This document shows positions 1-4,752 of a stretch of DNA of 5,375 nt, in pieces. Position 1 is the first letter of the stretch; the number at the start of each line of letters is the position of its first letter. The stretch is from Acidobacteriota bacterium (GTDB taxonomy: Bacteria; Acidobacteriota; Terriglobia; Bryobacterales; Bryobacteraceae), in the NCBI GenBank assembly GCA_021788955.1, contig JAJYKC010000239.1, positions 1 through 5,375 on the forward strand. The letters run 5' to 3'. The notes under the pieces were generated by a model. The model saw only the letters and a list, made by a program, of their open reading frames with translations. It did no database searches and was not told the origin of the DNA. Position numbers and translations under genes: made by a program.

Positions 1-267
1 CGCGGGACGGTACTGCCGGACTAGATCATCGGGACGCCGGGAGCCGAGACGTATCCGCTGCCGAACTCGACCGCGGGCGCGTCGGCGGCGGAGACGAATG
101 TTTACGGGTATGTAACGGCGACGGTGAGGCTGGAGAACGCGGCGGATCCGATCCGGATTGACTTTCACCGCATCGAGGAGAAGGACGTGCCTCCCGCCGT
201 AGTGCAGACATACGGGGAGGCGGTGGTGCACGGGTGTTTTGTGGGGAACTCGCGGGCGCCGCGGTAG
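1..267 (+). CDS. 3' end of a truncated gene with an in-frame TAG; possible calcineurin-like phosphoesterase C-terminus
   Basis: Frame 1 reads through to a TAG at 265-267 and gives a protein-like tail: a Gly-rich IIGTPGAETYPLP segment, then VYGYVTATVRLE, then a charged DFHRIEEKDVPP stretch. The same frame has a TAG at 22-24, between codons that otherwise look continuous (GTVLPD before it, IIGTPGAE after it). What is seen is about 80 codons of C-terminus and one internal stop. The glycine-rich turn followed by a YGYVTATV-like strand and an IDFHR strand resembles the end of calcineurin-like metallophosphoesterases, but no catalytic motif lies in the window, so this is a weak inference. The stop could be a real nonsense mutation, a sequencing error (one base from a Tyr codon), or the end of a separate upstream gene. 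There is no clear start after it. The stop lies 46 bp before the arsR start. Confidence 0.45.
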
Positions 268-278
268 GGACGGAGCAT

Positions 279-310
279 TTCGACATTTCTGGAAATGTGG
301 TAATGTCGAA
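279..310 (+). promoter_or_regulatory. Nested inverted repeat, probable ArsR operator overlapping the arsRM promoter
   Basis: Two dyads are stacked here. The outer one is TTCGACATT (279-287) with AATGTCGAA (302-310), perfect 9-bp arms and a 14-nt spacer. The inner one is ACATTTC (283-289) with GAAATGT (292-298), perfect 7-bp arms and a 2-nt spacer. CATTTC also occurs as a direct repeat at 276-281 and 284-289. The cluster is AT-rich against GC-rich surroundings and ends 3 nt before the arsR ATG at 314. ArsR/SmtB repressors bind imperfect AT-containing dyads at their own promoters, so autoregulation is the likely role. The closeness to the ATG suggests a very short or absent 5' leader. No convincing -35/-10 pair can be named; TAATGT at 301-306 is only a weak -10 candidate. 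Confidence 0.7.
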
Positions 311-313
311 GCG

Positions 314-673
314 ATGGGCCGGCGCGGCAGGAATGTAGACGAGAAGCAGGTGGCGCGTCATGCGCGGCAGTTCGCGGCGTTGGGGGCGGAGCCGCGGCTG
401 CGGATCCTGCGGCTGCTTCTGGCAGCGCATCCTTCGGGGATGGTGGCGGGAGAGATTCAGAGCGAGCTGGGGATTCCGGCGTCGACGCTGTCGCATCATT
501 TGGAAAAGCTGCGTGCCGAGGGATTAGTGAAGCCGCGTCGCGAGGGGCCATTCCTTTGGTACAGCGCGTCGACGGAGGGGCTCGGCGAGCTGGTGAGATT
601 TCTTTATGCCGAATGCTGCACGCGGAACCGCGCCATTGAGCCCACGGTGATTTTTGAAAGGAAGCAAGCATGA
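314..673 (+). CDS. arsR: ArsR/SmtB-family arsenic-responsive repressor with a single CC metalloid site
   Basis: This is a 119-aa winged-helix repressor, the usual length for the family. After a basic N-terminus comes ALGAEPRLRILRLL (about 22-35), the family's first helices. The helix-turn-helix follows at about 44-66 (EIQSELGIPASTLSHHLEKL), and the beta-wing at about 67-84 (GLVKPRREGPFLWY). The only cysteines are Cys101 and Cys102 in YAECCTRN in the C-terminal helix. The classic ELCVCDL metal site of plasmid ArsR is absent; the matching helix has no Cys. ATG 314 was chosen because an upstream TTG at 239 would put the leader across the operator and inside the preceding gene. No strong Shine-Dalgarno precedes it. 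The TGA overlaps the arsM ATG (ATGA, 670-673), so the two should be co-transcribed and translationally coupled. Without inducer the protein should occupy the dyad at 279-310. The family call is firm; the identity of the inducer (arsenite or methylarsenite) is inferred. Confidence 0.92.
   Translation: MGRRGRNVDEKQVARHARQFAALGAEPRLRILRLLLAAHPSGMVAGEIQSELGIPASTLSHHLEKLRAEGLVKPRREGPFLWYSASTEGLGELVRFLYAECCTRNRAIEPTVIFERKQA
658..662 (+). promoter_or_regulatory. Shine-Dalgarno of arsM
   Basis: AAGGA inside GAAAGGAAG, 7 nt before the arsM ATG at 670 and within the last codons of arsR. It supports the 670 start and lets arsM initiate independently as well as by coupling through the ATGA overlap. It is the clearest ribosome binding site in the window. 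Confidence 0.7.
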
Positions 674-1488
674 ACGCGGATGAAGTGAAGCAGGCGGTGA
701 AGGAGCGGTATGGGGAGGCGGCGCGGAGTGCGCGGACGGGGAAGCCGTCCTGCTGCGGCGCGGGGAACGAAGAGCTGACCTGCTGCGATCCCATCACGTC
801 GAATTTGTACGAAGAAGGCGCGGATGTGCCGGAGGGAGCGCTGCGGGCGTCGCTTGGGTGCGGGAATCCGACGGCGCTGGCGAAACTCTCGCCCGGTGAG
901 ACGGTGCTGGATTTGGGCTCCGGCGGCGGGATCGACGTGCTGCTTTCAGCTCGGCGAGTGGGGCCCAAGGGGAAGGCGTACGGGCTCGACATGACGCAGG
1001 ACATGCTGGATCTGGCGCGGGAGAATCAGAAGAAGGCGGGAATCGAGAACGCGGAGTTCCTCGAAGGCGACATCGAGCACATCCCGCTGCCCGAAGCCTC
1101 CGTCGACGTAATCGTGTCCAACTGCGTGATCAACCTGTCGAGCAACAAGGACGCGGTGCTGCGGGAAGCCTACCGGGTACTGAAGCCGGGCGGGCGGTTC
1201 GCGGTGTCGGACATTATTGTGCGGGGTGAGGTGCCGGAGGCGGCGCGGCGCGGCATGGAGCTGTGGACCGGGTGCGTGGCCGGGGCTCTGGAGCAGAACG
1301 ATTACAAGGCGAAGCTGGCGGCGGCGGGGTTCACCGACATCGGGTTTGAGGTGACGCGCGTGTACGAGGCGGAGGACGCGCGGCAGTTTCTGTCGCGTTC
1401 CGGGCTCGACGCGGAAGCGATCCTGCCGCAAGTGGCCGGCAAATTCGCCAGCGCCTTCATCCGGGCGCGGAAGCCGGCGATTGCGTAG
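670..1488 (+). CDS. arsM: Arsenite S-adenosylmethionine methyltransferase ArsM
   Basis: This 272-aa cytosolic class I methyltransferase should convert arsenite to mono-, di- and trimethylated arsenicals using S-adenosylmethionine. The SAM-binding motif I is VLDLGSGGGID (79-89), followed by the acidic strand end YGLDMT (104-109) and motif EGDIEHIPLP (132-141). Three family-diagnostic cysteines are visible: Cys64 in SLGCGNP, Cys152 in SNCVINL and Cys202 in TGCVAGAL. They correspond to the arsenic-binding and disulfide cysteines of characterised ArsM (Cys72, Cys174 and Cys224 of the algal enzyme), and the last two keep the same 50-residue spacing. Two extra adjacent pairs, Cys28-Cys29 and Cys38-Cys39, lie in the N-terminal region, as in many bacterial ArsMs. 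ALKPGG-type motif VLKPGGRF (170-177) is also present. The gene overlaps arsR by 4 bp, so expression should be arsenic-inducible. No arsenite pump or arsenate reductase is seen in the window. Length and motifs indicate an intact enzyme. Confidence 0.95.
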   Translation: MNADEVKQAVKERYGEAARSARTGKPSCCGAGNEELTCCDPITSNLYEEGADVPEGALRASLGCGNPTALAKLSPGETVLDLGSGGGIDVLLSARRVGPKGKAYGLDMTQDMLDLARENQKKAGIENAEFLEGDIEHIPLPEASVDVIVSNCVINLSSNKDAVLREAYRVLKPGGRFAVSDIIVRGEVPEAARRGMELWTGCVAGALEQNDYKAKLAAAGFTDIGFEVTRVYEAEDARQFLSRSGLDAEAILPQVAGKFASAFIRARKPAIA

Positions 1489-1499
1489 GGGCGGTTGCG

Positions 1500-1533
1500 C
1501 CGGAGCCGGGCAGCCTGGGAATCAGGCTTCCGG
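1500..1533 (+). terminator. Bulged hairpin after arsM, weak terminator candidate
   Basis: AGCCTG (1512-1517) pairs with CAGGCT (1523-1528) around a GGAAT loop. Just outside, CCGGA (1500-1504) pairs with TCCGG (1529-1533), leaving a 7-nt bulge on the left side. It begins 12 nt after the arsM stop. No T-run follows, so it is not a standard intrinsic terminator; it could stabilise the 3' end or assist Rho-dependent termination. Confidence 0.35.
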
Positions 1534-1583
1534 TGCATGCAGGGGAGTTGAGCGCAAACCATCCCTGTCAAGAGGCTGACGAG

Positions 1584-1626
1584 GTACTCACCGTTATCGA
1601 GTACGATGTGCCTGACTGATACAGGC
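1584..1626. repeat. Two consecutive small inverted repeats
   Basis: GTACTC (1584-1589) and GAGTAC (1599-1604) form perfect 6-bp arms around a 9-nt loop. GCCTG (1610-1614) and CAGGC (1622-1626) follow 5 nt later with a 7-nt loop. The second pair repeats the arms of the hairpin at 1513-1527 (GCCTG/CAGGC) with a different loop. Such short dyads can arise by chance; their clustering is the only reason to list them. Confidence 0.3.
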
Positions 1627-1720
1627 GTTGGGGCTATGCTTGCGGTTCTTGTGCACGTTCCATCCTCGTTGCCCGGCAAGTATGTCTTGACGGTGACCGT
1701 CTCCCTGGGGACTGGGCGAC

Positions 1721-1806
1721 GATGAGGCCGCGGGAGCAGTTTGCGGCCAACGGCAGGGCGGCACTTCGCCGAGCTTCTCGGCAATGGTGCGCCGGCTGGC
1801 CTCATC
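1721..1806. repeat. 86-bp nested inverted repeat (structured RNA or small element candidate)
   Basis: The ends are perfect 9-bp inverted repeats: GATGAGGCC at 1721-1729 and GGCCTCATC at 1798-1806. Inside, GCCGAG (1768-1773) and CTCGGC (1777-1782) make a 6-bp stem with a 3-nt CTT loop. This stem extends outward through TT/AA (1765-1766 with 1783-1784), GCAC/GTGC (1761-1764 with 1787-1790) and GGC/GCC (1757-1759 with 1791-1793) with small bulges. The whole could fold into a long branched hairpin on either strand. It ends 2 bp before the vapB promoter dyad begins. No target-site duplication is evident. It may be an RNA, a MITE-like remnant or a regulatory structure. Confidence 0.4.
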
Positions 1807-1808
1807 TT

Positions 1809-1827
1809 GTGAGTATGATATGCTCAC
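1809..1827 (+). promoter_or_regulatory. vapBC promoter/operator dyad
   Basis: GTGAGTAT (1809-1816) and ATGCTCAC (1820-1827) form 8-bp arms with one G:T mismatch around a GAT spacer. The AT-rich centre contains TATGAT (1814-1819) and TATGCT (1819-1824), either of which could be a -10 element. The antitoxin ATG follows at 1831, so a transcript would have little or no leader. A further TGAG half-site lies at 1832-1835. Ribbon-helix-helix antitoxins typically bind such a dyad and repress their own operon with the toxin as co-repressor. No good -35 was seen. Confidence 0.6.
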
Positions 1828-1830
1828 TTC

Positions 1831-2076
1831 ATGAGTAAGCGGCTACAGGTCCTGTTACCCGATCAGGAAATGACGGAGATTCAGTGTCTGGCGCGGCGCG
1901 AGAAGCTGACGGTTGGGGAGTGGGTCCGGCGTGCCCTGCGTGAGGCCCGTGAGCAGAAACCGGCCAACGACCGCGAAGTCAAACTTAAGGCCGTACGGCG
2001 TGGCGCCGGGTATTCGTTCCCAACGGCGGACATTGACGAGATGAACCGTGAGATCGAGCGGGGCTATCAGAGTTGA
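1831..2076 (+). CDS. vapB: VapB-like ribbon-helix-helix antitoxin
   Basis: This 81-aa protein has the layout of an RHH antitoxin. A short N-terminal strand (KRLQVLLP, 3-10) would insert into the DNA major groove, followed by helix 1 (about 11-26, DQEMTEIQCLARREK) and helix 2 (about 27-44, TVGEWVRRALREAREQ). A C-terminal tail, GYSFPTADIDEMNREIERGY (60-79), would wrap around and block the toxin active site. It lies directly before a PIN-domain gene and its stop overlaps the toxin start, the usual antitoxin-first order. The promoter dyad at 1809-1827 fits autoregulation. ATG 1831 is supported by the strand starting right after MSK; no strong ribosome site is present, fitting a near-leaderless message. 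The RHH assignment is from pattern, and the VapB name rests mainly on the partner. Confidence 0.8.
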   Translation: MSKRLQVLLPDQEMTEIQCLARREKLTVGEWVRRALREAREQKPANDREVKLKAVRRGAGYSFPTADIDEMNREIERGYQS

Positions 2077-2474
2077 TCTTTATTGATTCCAACATCCCGA
2101 TGTATCTCGTTGGCGCGCCGCACCCGCACAAGAGCGAGGCGCAACTTCTGTTGGAGCGCCTGATCGTCTCGGGTCAACGCCTCGTCACCGACGCCGAAGT
2201 GCTTCAGGAGATCGTGCATCGATATGCGGCCGTAGGCAAACGAGAGGCAATTCAGCCGGCATTTCAACTGCTGTTGGACGTCGTGGACGAGGTTTTCGCC
2301 ATAGAGAAGGCTGACGTTTTGCGGGCGGGCGAGATCGTTCAGAATCGGGCTTTGCTATCGGCCCGCGACAGCGTGCACGTGGCGGTGATGGAGCGGCATG
2401 GGATCCGATCGATCCTCAGCTTTGACGGTGACTTTGACCGTTGGCCGGGACTGAAGAGGATTCACACTGTCTGA
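2073..2474 (+). CDS. vapC: VapC-like PIN-domain ribonuclease toxin
   Basis: This 133-aa protein is a typical single PIN domain. The acidic metal-binding residues of the family are visible in order: Asp5 in MIFIDSNI, Glu46 in VLQEIVHRY, Asp99 in ARDSVHVAVM, and Asp118/Asp120 in SFDGDFD. Together they would coordinate Mg/Mn for RNA cleavage, commonly of tRNA or rRNA in this family. The target cannot be read from the sequence. The start is TTG 2073, overlapping the vapB TGA as TTGA. It is chosen because the conserved FIDSN strand begins at the second codon, leaving no room for a later ATG (the next, codon 10, would remove Asp5). The rare start and the overlap probably keep toxin output below and coupled to antitoxin. 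Codons are somewhat less GC-rich than in the ars genes, consistent with acquisition. All catalytic residues are intact. Confidence 0.88.
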   Translation: MIFIDSNIPMYLVGAPHPHKSEAQLLLERLIVSGQRLVTDAEVLQEIVHRYAAVGKREAIQPAFQLLLDVVDEVFAIEKADVLRAGEIVQNRALLSARDSVHVAVMERHGIRSILSFDGDFDRWPGLKRIHTV

Positions 2475-2493
2475 CGGATACCGTTAGTTGAAC

Positions 2494-2524
2494 GCCCCGA
2501 GGAATCATCGTCACGGCTTGGGGC
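2494..2524. terminator. Hairpin between convergent vapC and the phosphatase gene
   Basis: GCCCCGAG (2494-2501) pairs with CTTGGGGC (2517-2524), 8 bp with one G:T, around a 15-nt loop. It fills most of the 49-bp gap between the two convergent stops (vapC TGA ending at 2474, phosphatase TAG at 2524-2526). Position suits a bidirectional terminator, but no T-run follows on either strand, so function is uncertain. Confidence 0.4.
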
Positions 2525-4206
2525 TAGGCTTCGCCGGGTGAGTATTCGAGAACGACAAGGGTGACGTCGTCGCTGGGGACGGCGTTGCCGGTGAAGTCCT
2601 CGACGGCTTTGGAGAGCAAGGCGTGGAGCTGGCTGCAGCCGAGGGAGGCGTTTTCGCTCACCAGGCGGCGGAGTTCGCTGGCGCCGAAGAAGCGGCCTTC
2701 GTCGTTCCGGGCTTCCGAGACGCCGTCGCTATAGATGACGAGTTTGTCGCCGGGATCGAGCATGACCTGCTCGGCGGCGTATTCGGCTTCTTCCAGCAGC
2801 CCGACCGGCATGCCGGTGGCGCCGAGTTCGCGGCGATGGCCGTCGCGGCGGACGAGCAGCGGCGCGGGATGGCCGGCGTTGGCCCAGACCATCTGTCCGG
2901 AGCGTTCGACGCGGCAGCAGAACAGGGTGGCGTATTTTTCGCCCTGGGTGCGCGAGTTCAGGAAGTGGTTGATGCGGGAGAGCATGTCCGGGACAGGGAG
3001 GCCGGCTTCGGAGCCGAGCAGGAAGGCGCCCTGCAGGAGCGAGGCGAGCAATGCGGAACTGACACCCTTGCCGGAGACGTCGGCAAGGACGATGTTCCAG
3101 GCGTTGCCGCCCTGGGGGCGGACGTCGAAGTAATCGCCGCCGACTTCGGTGGACGACACGCTGGAGCCGGCGGCGCGGAACCAGCCGGCATCGGGCAGCG
3201 CGTTGGGCAGGAGGCCGGTTTGGATTTTGCGGGCGACGTTCAATTCTTCTTCGAGGCGCTGTTTTTCCCGCTGCTCTTCGAGGAGACGGGCGTTTTCGAG
3301 GATCGTTGAGGCTTCGAGGGCGAGGGTCTGGAGGAGTTCGCGATTGCCGCTGGATAAGTCGGCGGGGGCGAGGCGCGAATCCATGTAGATGACGCCGACG
3401 GCCTCGTTTACGGGGGCCATGAGCGTTTCATCGGCGGACTGGGATTTAACCTTTACGAGAGGGACGCAAACGACACTGCGGAGTTCGAGTCCGGCGACGC
3501 TGCTGCCGGGATGGAGGCGCTCCATCTCGTCGGGGTCGAAGCTCATGGAGAGGAGTTCGCGGCGGGAATCGAGGGCGCGGCGGAGGACGGAGCCGGGGAC
3601 GGAGAGTTCGGAGGGTTCGATGGTCTGGCCGTTACGGTCGCGGGCGACGCGGACGCTGAGGTCGTCGCCGTTGCGGAGGAAGAGGAAGCCGCGTTCGGAG
3701 CCGGTGACGGCGAGGGCGGCGTCGATGACAGCTTCGAGAACTTCGTCGGTGCTAAGGGAGGACTGGACGGAGCGGGCGACCTCGAGGAGGGCGCGGAGTT
3801 TGACGAGGTTTCCGGCGCCGGGTCCGGCGGCCTCGGGGGTGCCGTGGATCTGGCCGAGCATGCGGTGAATTTCGTCTTCGCGGAGAGTGAAGATGAGGCG
3901 GTAGGAGTCGCGGACGCCGAATTCGATGCGGTCGCCGTGGGCGAGGGTGTGGCGTTTGGTTTCCTGGCCGTTGACGAGGATGCCGGCGCGGCTGTCGAGG
4001 TCTTCGACGATGAGTTCGTGTCCTTCGAGGAGGATCCGGGCGTGAACGCGGGAGATGCGGTTGTCGCGGAGGACGACATGGTTACCCGCCTGCCGTCCGA
4101 TGAGGAATGGGAATTCGCGGATGGCGACGCGGGTGCGGTTGCCGGAGGGGTTGACGATGGTGAGGCCGGCGCCGGCGAGGCGTTCGGGGAGCGGGGTTGC
4201 GGTCAT
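2524..4206 (-). CDS. FHA-GAF-PP2C (SpoIIE/RsbU-like) signalling phosphatase
   Basis: This 560-aa cytosolic protein has three domains and no membrane segment. The FHA domain (about 30-100) carries the phosphothreonine-binding residues Gly37-Arg38, Ser52, His55 (ISRVH) and Asn79-Gly80. A GAF domain (about 140-305) includes GSERGFLFLR and VVCVPL...GVIYMDS. A charged helical linker (about 303-330, LLEEQREKQRLEEELNVARKIQ) leads into the RsbU-type QTGLLP motif. The SpoIIE-type PP2C domain (about 335-555) has metal-binding aspartates in VGGDYFD (Asp358), LADVSGKG (Asp376), YSDGVSEA (Asp494) and SDDVTLV (Asp546/547), plus NAGHPAPLL. It is therefore predicted to dephosphorylate Ser/Thr phosphoproteins, in this family usually anti-sigma antagonists. 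Its activity would be tuned by a GAF ligand or partner and by FHA docking. No anti-sigma kinase or antagonist gene is in view. The ATG overlaps the fur stop (ATGA, 4203-4206), implying coupling. It is intact; ligand and substrate are unknown. Confidence 0.92.
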   Translation of the reverse strand: MTATPLPERLAGAGLTIVNPSGNRTRVAIREFPFLIGRQAGNHVVLRDNRISRVHARILLEGHELIVEDLDSRAGILVNGQETKRHTLAHGDRIEFGVRDSYRLIFTLREDEIHRMLGQIHGTPEAAGPGAGNLVKLRALLEVARSVQSSLSTDEVLEAVIDAALAVTGSERGFLFLRNGDDLSVRVARDRNGQTIEPSELSVPGSVLRRALDSRRELLSMSFDPDEMERLHPGSSVAGLELRSVVCVPLVKVKSQSADETLMAPVNEAVGVIYMDSRLAPADLSSGNRELLQTLALEASTILENARLLEEQREKQRLEEELNVARKIQTGLLPNALPDAGWFRAAGSSVSSTEVGGDYFDVRPQGGNAWNIVLADVSGKGVSSALLASLLQGAFLLGSEAGLPVPDMLSRINHFLNSRTQGEKYATLFCCRVERSGQMVWANAGHPAPLLVRRDGHRRELGATGMPVGLLEEAEYAAEQVMLDPGDKLVIYSDGVSEARNDEGRFFGASELRRLVSENASLGCSQLHALLSKAVEDFTGNAVPSDDVTLVVLEYSPGEA

Positions 4207-4655
4207 CGGGATTTTCGGGCGCGGGCGGCGCGGCAGGCGGCGCAGTAGCCGCCGATTTCGGTGCGGGCGACGGCGACCTCAAAGGAGAACCTGGCGGCGA
4301 TACGGCGGCGGAGCTCGCTGAGCGGTTCACCGAAGTACTCTTCCACGCGGCCGCAGCCGAGGCAGACGACGTGGGCGTGCTCCTGTTTGCGGCGGGTTTC
4401 GTAGTAATGCTGGTCGCCGGCGTGGTGCATGAGGTCGAGTTCGTCGACGAGCCCGCGGTCTTTTAGCATTTTGAGTGTGCGGTAGACGGTGACACGGTTG
4501 AGCTTCGGGTCCTTGAGGCGGGCGAGGTCGTAGAGGCGTTCGGCATCAAGGTGTTCGCCGGAGTCTTCAAGCAGATCGAGGAGGATGCGGCGCTGGCGGG
4601 TGAGCCGGACGCCCCTTTCCTTGAGAGTTTCCCCGATGCGCTCGCGCACAGCCAT
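4203..4655 (-). CDS. fur: Fur-family metal-responsive transcriptional regulator
   Basis: This 150-aa protein starts at ATG 4655, where family homology begins (MAVRERIGETLKERG). The frame stays open further upstream to ATG 4682, ATG 4754 and 4826, but that extension is not Fur-like. The winged helix includes RLTRQRRILLDLL (17-29) and the recognition helix RVTVYRTLKML (54-64). The structural zinc site has two CxxC pairs, Cys98-Cys101 and Cys138-Cys141. Aligned by the HxH motif, His35, Glu86, His93, His95 and Glu106 sit where E. coli Fur has its regulatory-metal ligands. Glu106 occupies the position of the PerR Asp that confers peroxide sensing, so Fur (or Zur) is favoured over PerR. The metal is not proven. 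It is first in an operon with the FHA-GAF-PP2C gene (ATGA overlap) and divergent from a GNAT gene. No classic Fur box was seen upstream. Confidence 0.9.
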   Translation of the reverse strand: MAVRERIGETLKERGVRLTRQRRILLDLLEDSGEHLDAERLYDLARLKDPKLNRVTVYRTLKMLKDRGLVDELDLMHHAGDQHYYETRRKQEHAHVVCLGCGRVEEYFGEPLSELRRRIAARFSFEVAVARTEIGGYCAACRAARARKSR

Positions 4656-4752
4656 TTCCGGTTCCGTCTTAGCATAGCGCATCGTGGCTACGGCGCCGCA
4701 TCGTGGTTGGACGGGGTTGCGCACGAGCGCGGCCGCGAGTATATTTTTCCCC
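4656..4752. promoter_or_regulatory. Divergent promoter region of fur and the GNAT gene
   Basis: These 97 bp separate the fur ATG (4655, minus) from the GNAT ATG (4753, plus). The one AT-rich island, 4738-4748, holds overlapping -10-like boxes for both strands: TATATT at 4740-4745 on plus and TATACT at 4743-4738 on minus. A weak plus-strand -35 TTGCGC lies at 4717-4722 with 17-bp spacing. The plus start would fall at about 4752, giving a leaderless GNAT message. The minus transcript would have a leader of roughly 75 nt before fur. A TATGCT at 4677-4672 on minus is a second possible fur -10. Shared boxes would make the two genes compete for polymerase. Confidence 0.5.

Larger units (their letters stand above)
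1489..1830. other. 342-bp non-coding region between arsM and vapB, rich in inverted repeats
   Basis: No convincing gene is seen on either strand. Plus-strand frames are short and broken: a 29-codon frame from ATG 1636 to TGA 1723 has no ribosome site or recognisable motif. Minus-strand open frames here are GC-driven shadows without family motifs, although one (from 1827 leftwards) contains an HTH-like RRTIAEKLGEV. The stretch holds at least five inverted repeats: 1500-1533, 1584-1604, 1610-1626, 1689-1701 and the large nested one at 1721-1806. It is less GC-biased than the ars genes. It may be remnant DNA at a boundary between the ars operon and an acquired toxin-antitoxin module, or it may encode a structured RNA; neither is shown. 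Confidence 0.6.

Noticed and set aside
239..313. TTG 239 as the arsR start
   Set aside because: The 25-codon extension runs through the operator dyads and overlaps the preceding gene; it is not ArsR-like. ATG 314 is preferred.
165..1004. Long minus-strand open frame opposite arsR and arsM
   Set aside because: It is the antisense shadow of two firmly identified genes, with low-complexity Ser/Pro/Ala content and no family motif.
1636..1725. Plus-strand 29-codon frame ending at TGA 1723
   Set aside because: No ribosome site, no recognisable motif and no GC3 bias; consistent with chance.
1302..1827. Minus-strand frames between arsM and vapB, one with an HTH-like RRTIAEKLGEV
   Set aside because: They extend into arsM antisense or consist of Pro/Arg/Ser-rich sequence. 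The HTH resemblance is short and the same bases form the large inverted repeat.
2623..4248. Long plus-strand Glu/Gly/Ala/Val-rich frames opposite the phosphatase gene
   Set aside because: These are antisense shadows of a GC-rich gene whose minus-strand product has complete FHA, GAF and PP2C motifs.
4203..4655. PerR-type peroxide sensor
   Set aside because: The residue matching the PerR oxidation-critical Asp104 is Glu106, and Asp85 is replaced by Glu86-type spacing, which favours Fur/Zur.
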